Both the position numbers and the translations under genes were made by a program. From contig NZ_JAQZAM010000009.1 of assembly GCF_028737215.1 (NCBI RefSeq), positions 186,001 through 250,000 of the forward strand: a stretch of 64,000 nucleotides of DNA, given 5' to 3'. Below, one piece after another: positions 1 through 8,178 of this stretch (the stretch's first letter is position 1; every line of letters begins with the position of its first letter). Origin of the DNA: Actinomycetospora chibensis (GTDB lineage Bacteria; Actinomycetota; Actinomycetes; Mycobacteriales; Pseudonocardiaceae). The notes beneath the pieces are model-generated. The model made no database searches, was not told the DNA's origin, and saw nothing but the letters and a program-made list of their open reading frames with translations.

Positions 1-1394
1 GCGGGCACGCGGCCTCCCCGGGTCGATCGGGGCGCTGGGCCCCGAGGGCGATTGGTGGAGGCGCTCTCTGCCTCCACCGCCCGAAGGGCGCCGACCCGGC
101 CGCCGAGGCTCGCGATCCATGGGGAGAGGACGAGAAGTTCTTGGGCGCGCCTGACCAGTGGTCGGGAGCGCACGTCGGCAACCGCGCGACGAAGAAGTTC
201 TCGGACGACCCCTTGATCGTGAGAGCGGCCGGGTCAAGCTCCGCGGGGCCCAGCGGTCCGACCGCCGGAGGCGGTTCCGTCGTTCTTCTCGGCCCGCGCG
301 GCCTTGAGCGCGAACCCGCGCCGGGCGGCGGCTGCATCGACGACGACCAGGGGCGAACCACCTCGCCTGCGTGGGCGACTACGAGCCGGCCAGCTCCCGC
401 CGGACTGCCGCGACGAGTCGCGCCTCGCAACCGGGCGGCAGGCCCGGCAGGCGGCCCTGTCGCTGTGCTGTGTCGGCCTCGACAGCTATGAGGACCTCGA
501 GGGCAATCGCGGCGAGGGCTTCGCCCAGGGCCACGTCGACCAGGTCCTGTAGGGCCGTAGGGCTGCCGGCCAGCGCATCGAGAAAGAGGTCGGCCACCAG
601 CGGGGCGCCGTCGAGGAGGTCAGGCGGGAGCAAGGGAGTCACGGCGACATCGACGCAGCCACGTCTGTCCGGGTTCCCAGCAGCGTCGATAGGCCTGACC
701 GCGTCGGACCTGCAGTGGTGTCCCTCCTCCGGCGCACCGACCTCCCGAGATGTCGTGCATCTTCGGCACAAGATACCTCGAAACGCAGAGTTGTCTTGCT
801 CGACGTGCGGTTGCGCATTGAACCAGGTGCCACAAGGTCAATCCGCCGGACGTGGCGCTACGCAACCGCTTATACCAGCTCGGTAATTCGGGTGCGAGAG
901 AGTCGGGTCCGGGCGATGCTCATTTTATGACTGACCGTATTCGACGCCTGGGGAGGTTCTCTGCCGGGTTCGTACCGGCCCTGTCCACCATTTTCTCGCT
1001 GACCGATGTCGCGGCTGCTTCCACGGCGACTTCTGCCCGTCCGGCCCTGTCGTCCACGTCGATCGCACCGGTTTTCCATCGCATTCCAGGGCTCGGAGCA
1101 CGGTTCGGCGAGAATCAGCGAGTACAACTTCTCCTACTGCCTGCCGCGCGAGGACTCGGTCCGGGTGCTGGTCCGCACCTGTGCGCGACGGCGACGGGCG
1201 GGCCTGGCGTCGGGTCGCACTAGACGGGACCACTACGGCCGTCGCGCCAAATGGGTCCCTGAGGACTACCTCGCGCGGGGCGACCTTTAGGCGGGCGCAC
1301 GGGTGTCGGCGGGCACCGGACAGTAGGACGTTCGGACGGAGAGGGTCCCGTCGGCAGACATAGCCAGCGGGAACGCCGCTCGTCGGACCGGCCA
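1..1394. other. Gene-poor, decayed region
   Basis: No intact gene with recognisable homology is visible on either strand. Open frames here are short, arginine/proline-rich and mutually overlapping, as expected from random GC-rich frames. The exceptions are a short alanine/leucine-rich stretch on the minus strand (379-642), listed separately, and a possible frameshifted continuation of it to about 240, whose translation includes a PLVVVDAAAARRGFALKAAR-like run. With the ligase fragment that follows, this looks like a graveyard next to the lipid gene cluster. Confidence 0.5.
379..642 (-). pseudogene. Fragment of an unrecognised protein
   Basis: This 87-codon frame from a GTG start has protein-like composition, with Ala/Leu-rich amphipathic stretches such as LVADLFLDALAGSPTALQDL and VDVALGEALAAIALEVLIAV. 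It ends at a TAG, but beyond that stop a shifted frame continues with similarly protein-like sequence. I therefore read it as the remains of a longer gene broken by indels. No clear ribosome-binding site precedes the GTG. I do not recognise the family. It could be a genuine small hypothetical gene, or chance coding. Confidence 0.25.
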
Positions 1395-1421
1395 GTGCCG
1401 AGACGAGTCGGAACCGCTAGC

Positions 1422-1606
1422 GCCCCCGGCGCCCGCGGCTGGCAGAAGCTGCGCGCTCGCTACACCGCCGAGGCCATCATCCGCGGGGTCTTCGGCACCC
1501 TCGCCGATCACGAGCCCTTCGTCCTCGGCCGCTACGATCATGAGAGGCCGAGGCTGGTGCGTCCGACACCGATCGCGAGGAGTCGGGCCGACGACATCCC
1601 GCCGAG
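1422..1606 (+). pseudogene. ATP-dependent DNA ligase, C-terminal fragment
   Basis: The translation of this stretch contains GARGWQKLRARYTAEAII, then GVFGTLADHEPFVLGRYD. This matches my memory of the OB-fold region of short actinobacterial ATP-dependent DNA ligases, which read RGW.K.R..TTEAI.G..TGTL....LVLGR.D..GRLR.VGRTTPL. After GRYDHE the frame slips: RPRLVRPTPIARS looks like GRLRLVGRTTPIARS with changes. The adenylation domain with its KxDG motif is missing upstream, so this is a remnant. Such ligase genes are common in mobile or accessory regions of actinobacteria. The assignment rests on about 50 residues only. Confidence 0.45.
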
Positions 1607-1683
1607 CGGCTCAGTGACGTACTGCTGGAGAGCCAGGGCGCAGGCGGCGTCCCGCGACGTCACCGATCGGTCCGATCCTCGTA

Positions 1684-2856
1684 TCAGGCCCGGCTCCGAC
1701 GAGCGATGTCGCGACCGACGATCTCCTTCATGATCTCTGTGCTGCCACCCCAGATCGTCTGTCCGCGGCTGTCGACGAACGCCCGCGCCACCGGGTACTC
1801 GAGCATGTACCCGTAGCCGCCGTGCAGTTGCACGCACCGGTCGATCAACCGTTTCTGCAGTTCCGAGACGTACCACTTGCCCTTCGCCGCCTCCACGGGT
1901 GTGAGCTCCCCGTCGTTGAACGCGCGGACACAGCGGTCGTGGTAAGCCTCCACGATGTCGAGCTCGGTCTCCATCTCGGCGAGCACGAACCGCGAGTTCT
2001 GGAAGTCGCCGATCGCCTGTCCGAACGCCTGGCGCTCGAAGCAGTAGCGGGCGGTCTGCTCGTAGACCGCCCGGGCGGACGCGTAGGTCGCGGCGATGAG
2101 CGCGAGCCGTTCCTGCGGGAGGTGGCTCATCAGGAGCGACAGACCCTTCCCCGGCACGCCGAGCACGTTTCCCGTGGGCACCCGCACGCCCTCGAAGAAC
2201 AGCTCGGCCGTGTCCTGCGAGTGCATCCCGACCTTCGCCAGCTTGCGACCGCGGACGAAGCCTTCCATGCCTTCTTCGACGACGAAGAGCGTGAAGCCGC
2301 GCGAGCCGGCCTCCGGGTCGGTGCGTGCGGCGACGATGACGAGGTCGGACGACATGCCACTGGAGATGAAGGTCTTCTGACCGTCGAGGATCCAGTCCGC
2401 GTCCGGGTCGTCGCCGTCCTGACGGGCGGAGGTGCGGATCCCCTGGAGGTCGCTGCCCGTGTTCGGCTCCGACATGGCGAGCGACCCGATGATCGTCCCG
2501 TCGACGAAGCCGGGAAGCCACCGGCGTCGCTGCTCCTCGGAGGTGGCGTCGAGGAGATACGACAGCACCAGGTCGTCCTGGAGCCCGAGGGTCATCCCGA
2601 AGGCCGTCGCGGAGATGCGAGCGACCTCCTCTTGCACCACGACGCGGTAGCGGTAGTCGGTCTCACCCGCGCCCCCGTACTCCTCGGGCACCGCCAGCCC
2701 GTAGAGACCCGTCCGCGCGGCGACCCGGAGCGCCGAGCGGTCGATCGCCCGCTCCTCCTCCCACCGCTCGAGATGGGGCTCCACCTCACGGGAGAGGAGG
2801 GCGCGGACCGACTCCCGGTACTGCTCGTGGTCCTCGGTGTAGAGGGTCCTGCGCAT
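1684..2856 (-). CDS. Acyl-CoA dehydrogenase (FadE family)
   Basis: FAD-dependent enzyme that makes the 2,3-double bond of an acyl-CoA, the first step of beta-oxidation; 390 residues, the normal family length. Visible signatures are PEEYGG near residue 60, a MSEPNTGSD flavin/substrate loop near 130, the catalytic base Glu249 in PQER (isovaleryl/long-chain-type position), and a C-terminal GYGYMLEYPVARAF plus WGGSTEIMKEIVGRD. The C-terminal loop has Gly where medium-chain enzymes carry their Glu, consistent with that base position. I chose the ATG preceded by GGGAGG rather than an in-frame GTG eight codons upstream. It is a single gene with a palindromic site 37 bp upstream. Chain length and branching preference cannot be read. 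Confidence 0.92.
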   Translation of the reverse strand: MRRTLYTEDHEQYRESVRALLSREVEPHLERWEEERAIDRSALRVAARTGLYGLAVPEEYGGAGETDYRYRVVVQEEVARISATAFGMTLGLQDDLVLSYLLDATSEEQRRRWLPGFVDGTIIGSLAMSEPNTGSDLQGIRTSARQDGDDPDADWILDGQKTFISSGMSSDLVIVAARTDPEAGSRGFTLFVVEEGMEGFVRGRKLAKVGMHSQDTAELFFEGVRVPTGNVLGVPGKGLSLLMSHLPQERLALIAATYASARAVYEQTARYCFERQAFGQAIGDFQNSRFVLAEMETELDIVEAYHDRCVRAFNDGELTPVEAAKGKWYVSELQKRLIDRCVQLHGGYGYMLEYPVARAFVDSRGQTIWGGSTEIMKEIVGRDIARRSRA

Positions 2857-2893
2857 CGTCCAACCTCCCGGTCGACCCACCGTCCGCCCTCAG

Positions 2894-2911
2894 TTTGAAG
2901 TCACCTTCAAA
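2894..2911. promoter_or_regulatory. Operator-like palindrome, site 1
   Basis: TTTGAAGTCACCTTCAAA has perfect 7-bp arms around TCAC. It lies 37 bp upstream of the acyl-CoA dehydrogenase start and fits the shared TTYKA-N8-TMRAA pattern found 17 times in this window. Confidence 0.6.
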
Positions 2912-3036
2912 AGCTGCGCAACACAGTGCGCTGCGCACCAACGGAGCGGTGGGGATGTGCCGACGCCCTGCACCCTCGTCCGGAACCGTCGGCGAGGCGC
3001 TCACTCCCGGCAGCCCTGTCGTCACCGAGCGCTCTC

Positions 3037-3054
3037 CTCTAATATCAATTAAAC
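3037..3054. promoter_or_regulatory. Operator-like palindrome, site 2
   Basis: CTCTAATATCAATTAAAC fits the shared pattern. It precedes the acyltransferase gene, 76 bp before the chosen GTG start and 9 bp before an alternative TTG. Confidence 0.5.
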
Positions 3055-3129
3055 AAGATCGCGTTGCCTGTAGCTCGGCCCGTGGGCGTCGGACCACAGG
3101 CCGGACGGGGCCGTCCACCGGGGGTGCAC

Positions 3130-4614
3130 GTGACGGGACGAGGCGCCACCACGTCTGGCGAGGACCGCACCGGCCGTCCCGGGCTCGATTGGGGAACCGA
3201 CCCCGACCTGAGCCCCTTCGAGATCGTCATGTGGCGGGCCGACGTCGACCGCCGCCTGCGCTCGACCATGATGGCGGTCGAGGTGTTGGACGCCGCGCCG
3301 GACTGGGATCGACTCGTGGCGGCTCTTCGGTGGGCCGTCCGGATGGTGCCCCGGCTCCGGGACCGGGTGGCCGCTCCGCTGTGGGGAGCCGGAACCCCGC
3401 GCTGGGAACCGGACCCGGACTTCGACCTGCACCGCCACGCGCGCCGCATCGCTCTGCCCGGGCCGGGGAGCTGGACGACGCTGCTCGAGACCGCCGAACA
3501 GATCGCGATGACGCCCCTGGACCCGCGGCGTCCCCTGTGGGAAGCGGTGCTCGTCGAGGGCCTCGAGGGGGGCCGGGCGGCGTTGCTGATCAAGTTTCAC
3601 CACGCCCTCGGCGACGGGCTCGGGATCACCCAGCTGCTGTCGGGGCTGCACTCCCGGACCCGGGCACACACCGAGGACAAGCCGTGGCCCCCCGTGCCCG
3701 AGGTGACGGCGACCGAGACGGTCGCCGGTGCGCTCGCCCGCCAGGCCCGCGAGGACGCGGTCGCGGCGGGATCGGCACTGGGTTCTCTCGCCCGTTCCGC
3801 CGGGCGCGGCCTCGGCGACCTCGTCCGGCGGCCCGCGACGTCCACGCGCGCCGCCGTCGGCTGGCTCGCCTCGGCGCGGCGCGTGCTCTCGCCACCCGAA
3901 GCCCCGCCGTTGCCCTTGCTCGCGACACGCAACGGGTCCTGGCGATTCCGGACGCTCGACGTCGAGCTCGCCGACCTGCGGTCCGCGGCGAAGGCCGTCG
4001 ACGGCTCCCTCAACGACGCCTATCTCGCCGCGCTCCTGGGCGCCTTCCGCCGCTATCACGGCGAGATGGGGCGCCCCATCGGCCAGGCGACGACGATGCC
4101 GGTGTCGGTGCCCGTCTCGGTGCGCCGTGCCGCCGACGACGCAGGCGGCAACCGGTTCGCGCCCGGTCGCCTCGCCGCGCCGGTCGGCATCGTGGCGCCC
4201 GACGCGCGCATGGCCGCCGTCTCCGCAGCCATGCGGCGCGTCCGCGCCGAGCCGGCCCTCGAGTCCGCCGACATCCTGACCCCGCTGCTCGCGCGTCTTC
4301 CCGGCGCGCTCGTCGCCGAGCTCGCGGGCGACATGACCCCGCGCAACGACCTGCAGGCCAGCAATGTTCCCGGTCTGCGCGAGGACGTCTTTCTCGCCGG
4401 CGCACGCATCGAGCGGATCTATCCCTTCGCGCCGCTGCCCGGCTGCGCCGCGATGATCACGCTGCTCACCCACGGCACCACCTGCTGTATCGGGGCCAAC
4501 CTCGACGCCGCGGCCGTGCGTGAACCCGACCTGTTCGCGCGCTGTCTCGCCGACGGCTTCACCGAGGTTCTCGCCCTGGGCGGCGGGACCGCGACCCCCA
4601 TCATGAGGAGCTGA
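3130..4614 (+). CDS. Wax ester synthase/diacylglycerol acyltransferase-like protein
   Basis: Member of the WS/DGAT family, which transfers acyl groups from acyl-CoA to diacylglycerol or long-chain alcohols to make storage lipid; usually membrane-associated. The catalytic HHxxxDG motif is present as HHALGDG at about residues 157-163, preceded by PLDPRRPLWEAVLVEGL, a typical family segment. The C-terminal half carries the usual second domain, ending at a TTCCIGANLDAAAV-like stretch. The start was set at a GTG with a G-rich run upstream; a TTG 66 bases earlier would add 22 poorly conserved residues. Its predicted operator links storage-lipid synthesis to the surrounding catabolic genes. Substrate is not predictable. 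Confidence 0.85.
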   Translation: MTGRGATTSGEDRTGRPGLDWGTDPDLSPFEIVMWRADVDRRLRSTMMAVEVLDAAPDWDRLVAALRWAVRMVPRLRDRVAAPLWGAGTPRWEPDPDFDLHRHARRIALPGPGSWTTLLETAEQIAMTPLDPRRPLWEAVLVEGLEGGRAALLIKFHHALGDGLGITQLLSGLHSRTRAHTEDKPWPPVPEVTATETVAGALARQAREDAVAAGSALGSLARSAGRGLGDLVRRPATSTRAAVGWLASARRVLSPPEAPPLPLLATRNGSWRFRTLDVELADLRSAAKAVDGSLNDAYLAALLGAFRRYHGEMGRPIGQATTMPVSVPVSVRRAADDAGGNRFAPGRLAAPVGIVAPDARMAAVSAAMRRVRAEPALESADILTPLLARLPGALVAELAGDMTPRNDLQASNVPGLREDVFLAGARIERIYPFAPLPGCAAMITLLTHGTTCCIGANLDAAAVREPDLFARCLADGFTEVLALGGGTATPIMRS

Positions 4615-4889
4615 TCGTGCCGGACGGGCTGACGCCGTACCACCGCGGAGGACGAGGGACCCCCTGGTGCTGCTGCACGGGGCGAACATGTCCTGGCGCG
4701 CGTGGCGGCCGGTGCTCGACGGGCTCCAGGCCCACCACGAGGTGTTCGCGCCGACTCTGGTCGGCCACCGGGGTGGAGCAAGCTGGACGGAGGGCGTGCC
4801 GGTCGCCGTACCCGAGATCGTCGACCGTGTGTGCGAGCAGCTCGACGAGGCCGGGATCGCGACGGCGCATGTGGTGGGGAACTCGCTAG

Positions 4890-4906
4890 AGCGTGTCTGG
4901 CGGATC
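4890..4906 (+). repeat. Left terminal inverted repeat of the IS
   Basis: AGCGTGTCTGGCGGATC matches the reverse complement of 5894-5910 at 15 of 17 positions. Confidence 0.85.
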
Positions 4907-5872
4907 AAGGTAGCCAGGCCAGGAGTGCTCGGTAGGTCAGTGCGCCGCGGTAGTTGATGGCGTGCTTGTCGTAGCGGGTGGCCAGGCCGCGCCAGCCTTT
5001 GAGCTGGTTGAAGCCGCGCTCGACGACGTTGCGCCGCTTGTAGCGCGCGGCGTTGAAGCCGACCGGTCGCCCGCCGCGGCTGCCGCGGCGGGCGCGGTTG
5101 GCCTGCTGGTCGCGGGGTTCGGGGATGGTGTGCGGGATGCCGCGGCGGCGCAGGTGCTCGCGGTTGGCTCGTGAGCTGTAGCCCTTGTCCCCGAGCACGT
5201 GGTCCGGGCGGGTCCGCGGCCGGCCCGGGCCGGGCCGCGCCACGCGCAGACCGGCCATGAGCTGCGGGAATGTCGGATTGTCGTTGACGTTGCCCGCGGT
5301 GAGCAGCAGCACCAGCGGACGGGCCTGCCCGTCGGTGAGCATGTGCAGCTTGGTGGTCAAGCCACCCCGGGAGCGGCCGATGGCGTGGTCGTCGGGCTCG
5401 ACCCAGCAGGGATCTCCTCGACAACCGGTCCGGGATCTATGACCGGCCCCCTGTGTCGGGCCCGGCCTCGCCGACGACGCCCTCCACAGTCTCGACGGTC
5501 GCGGCGTTGCCGCTGGTGCGTCGGGCGGTGGCGCCGTGCTGGTGGACCCGCATCAAGCGAGTCGGCCGCGACCAGCCAGTCCAGCTCGCCGGCCGCGTCG
5601 GCGGCGGTGTGCGCCGCGGCCAGCAACCGGTCGTAGGTGCCATCACCTGACCAGCGCACATGCCGGTCGTAGACGCTCTGCCACGGCCCGAACCGCTCCG
5701 GTAACGCCCGCCACGGTGCCCCGGTGCGGTACTTCCAGGCGATCGCCTCGAGCACCTCGCGATGATCACGCCACCGCCCACCACGGCGCGGTGTCCGGTC
5801 GGGCAGCAGCGGCTCCAACCGTGCCCACGCCGCATCAGAGATCACCGACCGGTCAGCTGCCACAACCCGCAT
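4905..5872 (-). pseudogene. IS5-family transposase, frameshifted
   Basis: DDE transposase in three reading frames. The N-terminal frame from the ATG at 5872 gives ISDAAWARLEPLLPDR and the first catalytic Asp in LVAADS. Near 5556 it must shift to read MRVHQHGATARRTSGNAA. Near 5437 it must shift again to reach VEPDDHAIGRSRGGLTTKLH, followed by the second Asp in LGDKGYSS and the Glu in RNVVERGFNQLKGWRGLATR. IS427-type elements normally need one programmed frameshift between their two frames, so one of the two shifts may be natural; the other makes the copy probably inactive. The C-terminal frame alone spans 4905-5360. Confidence 0.8.
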
Positions 5873-5893
5873 CCTGACCCATCCGGCGATCAA

Positions 5894-5910
5894 GATCCGT
5901 CAGACACGCC
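5894..5910 (-). repeat. Right terminal inverted repeat of the IS
   Basis: Read outward-in, this end is GGCGTGTCTGACGGATC, the partner of 4890-4906. Confidence 0.85.
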
Positions 5911-6575
5911 CTAGGCGGGTGGGTGGCCCTGGAGCTCGCACGACGGGGGCGGGCGAGGACCTGTGTGGCGTTGTCGCCGGCCGGTGCGTGGCAGCGGCCC
6001 CTGGACCTCACCCGGCTCCTCTGGCTCTTCCGCGTCGGTGCGGCGGCGGGTCGACCCTCCTGGATCCGCGGCATCGCCCGGCACGACCACATCCGCCGTC
6101 TGCTGCTGAAAGGGATGATGGAGCACGGCGAACGCGTTCCGGCGAGGATGCTCCGGATCTTTTCGAGGACTTCCTGGGCTGCGCCGTGATCCACGAGCTC
6201 CTCGACGGGGCTCGGGAGGGCGACGACCTTCCCGTGTTCGACGATCTCCCGTGCCCGATCCGGGTCGTGTGGTCGGAGCGGGACCGCACGATTCCGTACG
6301 GGCGGTACGGGGCGCCGATGCGTCGTGCGCTCCCGGGCGCCGAGTTCATCCGGCTCCCGGGATGCGGCCACGTTCCCATGTGGGACGACCCGGAGCTCGT
6401 GGCGCGCGTCGTCCTGCAGGTCACCGCGGAGCACGACGCGGGCGAGGAGCGGCCCCGATCCCGGCGGCGTCCCTTCGGGCTGAACCCCGGAAGACGTCGT
6501 CGGAGCGCGTAGCCGAGGGCGCTCCCACTCGTTGAACGGTCGGTAGAAAATTCGGACGACCTCGAGGAGGCTCTC

Positions 6576-6821
6576 GTGACATCGATCCTGAGTCGGACAC
6601 TGGCCGGCGTCGCGGTGGGCGCTGCGGCGGTTTCCACGTGCATGGTGGGGGCCGGGACCGCCCTGGCCATCCCCCCGGAGAGCCCGAACGACCCGAGCTC
6701 GCACAACTCCTACCCCACCGTGCCGGGCGTCGCCTCCCTGCCGGTGCCCGCCGGGATCGCCGACGGTGCCATCGGCGCATCGAAGATCGTCAGTGACGTG
6801 ATCTATGCGGGACGAACCTGA
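6576..6821 (+). CDS. Small secreted protein of unknown function
   Basis: This 81-residue protein starts at a GTG behind GAGGAGG. It has a clear Sec signal peptide: MTSILSRTLAG, a hydrophobic core through VGAAAVSTCMVGAG, and a likely cleavage after TALA, before IPPES. The mature part is only about 50 residues and rich in Pro, Ser and Gly, without cysteine pairs or a known domain. A cysteine inside the signal core (STCMVG) is not in a lipobox context. It stands alone between the broken hydrolase and genes on the other strand. Function unknown. Confidence 0.7.
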   Translation: MTSILSRTLAGVAVGAAAVSTCMVGAGTALAIPPESPNDPSSHNSYPTVPGVASLPVPAGIADGAIGASKIVSDVIYAGRT

Positions 6822-6831
6822 GCCGACCCGG

Positions 6832-6996
6832 TCACCGTCGTTCCTGCCGACCTGGCGCATCCCGACGGGACAGGAGCAGCCAGACGGTCGTGAGCACGAT
6901 GAGGATGACGACCGCGAGGCCCGCCCATCCCTCCTGGTCGAAGACGGCGCCGAGCATCAAGACTGCCGTGACGACGATGTAGAGCATCCCGAGCAT
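6832..6996 (-). CDS. Small two-helix membrane protein (54 aa)
   Basis: A short frame that is easy to miss. It begins MLGMLYIVVTAVLMLGAVFD, forms a second hydrophobic span GLAVVILIVLTTVWLLL, and ends in a basic tail SRRDAPGRQERR. Two membrane helices joined by a short DQEGWA loop with a positive C-terminus is a coherent membrane topology and unlikely by chance. A weak AAGG sequence precedes the ATG. It lies 39 bp downstream of the racemase gene on the same strand, so it may be the last cistron of that operon. No family recognised. Confidence 0.6.
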   Translation of the reverse strand: MLGMLYIVVTAVLMLGAVFDQEGWAGLAVVILIVLTTVWLLLSRRDAPGRQERR

Positions 6997-7035
6997 CGGT
7001 CGACACCTTACGCGGGGTTCACCCCGTCGAGATTC

Positions 7036-8178
7036 TCACGACTGGACGGCGGAGCCGCGGGCCAGGAGGTCCTCGACCTCGACGCCGGCAGCCTTCAGTG
7101 CCTCGCGCGTGTCGGCCCCCGGGACGTAGGGCTCGGGCGTTCCGTCGACGGGGTTGGCGGGAAATCGCGGCGCGGGCCCGGGCTGTAGGAGGCCGTCGCG
7201 CTCGACGACGCTGCCGCGCGCCGCCACGTGCGGGTGCGCCGCGGCCTCGGACAGCCCCAGGACGGGCGCGACGCACGCGTCGGTGCCCTCGAACCGCTCG
7301 GTCCACTCGGCCTGCGTCCGGCCGGCGAAGGCGGCAGCCAGCGTCGCGCGCAGCTCGGGCCAATGCGCGCGCTCGTGCTGGCGCGACGGGTCCTCGTCGA
7401 CACCCAGCACCGCCAGTAGTTCGGCGTAGAACTTGGGCTCGATGGCTCCGACGGCCATGTGCCGGCCGTCGGCGGTCTCGTACACCGAGTACCAGGGTGT
7501 GCTGCCGTCGAGCAGGTTCACGCCCCGCTCGTCGCGCCACCGGCCGGAGCCGAGCAGGGTGTGGATCGCGGCGAGCAGGTGCGAGGCGCCGTCCACGATC
7601 GCCGCGTCCACGACCTGTCCCCGCCCGGTCCGTGACGCCTCGAGGAGCGCTGCGAGGACCCCGACGACGAGGTACGTGGCGCCACCGCCGAAGTCGCCGA
7701 CCAGGTTGAGCGGGACCTGGGGCGGCCCGCCGTGCTCCCCCATCGCGTGCAGGGCGCCGGTCACGGCGATGTAGCCGATGTCGTGGCCCGCCCGCGCGGC
7801 GAGCGGCCCGTCCTGGCCCCAGCCCGTCATCCGTCCGTAGACCACGCGCGGGTTGCGGGCCCACACGTCGTCGGGCCCGACGCCGAGCCGCTCGGTCACC
7901 CCGGGCCGGTTGCCCTCGATGAGGACGTCCGCGGTCTCGCAGAGCGCGAGGACCGCCTCGACGGCCTCGGGTCGCTTCAGGTCGAGCACCACCGAGCGCT
8001 TCCCGCGATTGAGGACGTCGGCGGGCGACGACGGCGCCGCGCCTCCCGACGCGGTGGGCCGGTCGACCCGGACGACGTCCGCACCGAGATCGGCCAGGAG
8101 CATGCCGGCGAAGGGCCCTGGCCCGATTCCCGCGAGCTCGACGACGGTGGTGCCCGCCAGCGGTCCGCCCACGGTCAC
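7036..8178 (-). CDS. Alpha-methylacyl-CoA racemase (CaiB/BaiF family)
   Basis: Family III CoA-transferase fold protein of 380 residues whose sequence matches the racemase branch: GPLAGTTVVELAGIGPGPFA at the N-terminus, KRSVVLDLKRP near 60, and the catalytic pair His132 in AGHDIGY and Asp162 in VGDFGGG, corresponding to the His/Asp acid-base pair of bacterial and human AMACR. It interconverts R- and S-2-methylacyl-CoAs so that methyl-branched isoprenoid or sterol side chains can enter beta-oxidation. The GTG start overlaps the stop of the upstream thiolase (GTGA), implying translational coupling. Its presence is the best clue that the cluster handles methyl-branched acyl chains. Confidence 0.88.
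   Translation of the reverse strand: MTVGGPLAGTTVVELAGIGPGPFAGMLLADLGADVVRVDRPTASGGAAPSSPADVLNRGKRSVVLDLKRPEAVEAVLALCETADVLIEGNRPGVTERLGVGPDDVWARNPRVVYGRMTGWGQDGPLAARAGHDIGYIAVTGALHAMGEHGGPPQVPLNLVGDFGGGATYLVVGVLAALLEASRTGRGQVVDAAIVDGASHLLAAIHTLLGSGRWRDERGVNLLDGSTPWYSVYETADGRHMAVGAIEPKFYAELLAVLGVDEDPSRQHERAHWPELRATLAAAFAGRTQAEWTERFEGTDACVAPVLGLSEAAAHPHVAARGSVVERDGLLQPGPAPRFPANPVDGTPEPYVPGADTREALKAAGVEVEDLLARGSAVQS

Larger units (their letters stand above)
4890..5910 (-). mobile_element. IS5-family (IS427-like) insertion sequence
   Basis: The element is 1021 bp long, flanked by a direct repeat CTAG at 4886-4889 and 5911-5914. Removing the element plus one CTAG restores an uninterrupted GNSLGGWVALEL reading in the host gene, which fixes both ends. 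The terminal inverted repeats read AGCGTGTCTGGCGGATC and, from the other end, GGCGTGTCTGACGGATC. The transposase runs opposite to the host gene. The short CTAG duplication and the transposase type fit the IS427 group of IS5. Confidence 0.93.
4618..6512 (+). pseudogene. Alpha/beta hydrolase, disrupted by IS and frameshifts
   Basis: The gene follows the acyltransferase by 3 bases and encoded an alpha/beta-hydrolase closely similar to the intact one at 43275-44117. Pieces can be joined: a start MPDGLTPYHRGGRGTP, then after a one-base deletion in a C run near 4660 the frame LVLLHGANMSWRAWRPVL. The nucleophile region GNSL-GGWVALELA is split by the insertion element exactly between L and G. A second one-base deletion near 6150 moves the rest (DLFEDFLGCAV to GCGHVPMWDDPEL, with the catalytic His) into another frame. 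With three lesions the product cannot be made as one chain. The single-base lesions could be sequencing errors; the insertion cannot. Confidence 0.85.

Noticed and set aside
3049-5424. A 791-codon minus-strand open frame
   Set aside because: It runs antisense through the acyltransferase gene and into the IS. Its composition (HRRGR, PGRRE repeats) is that of a shadow frame in GC-rich DNA; only its end coincides with transposase sequence.
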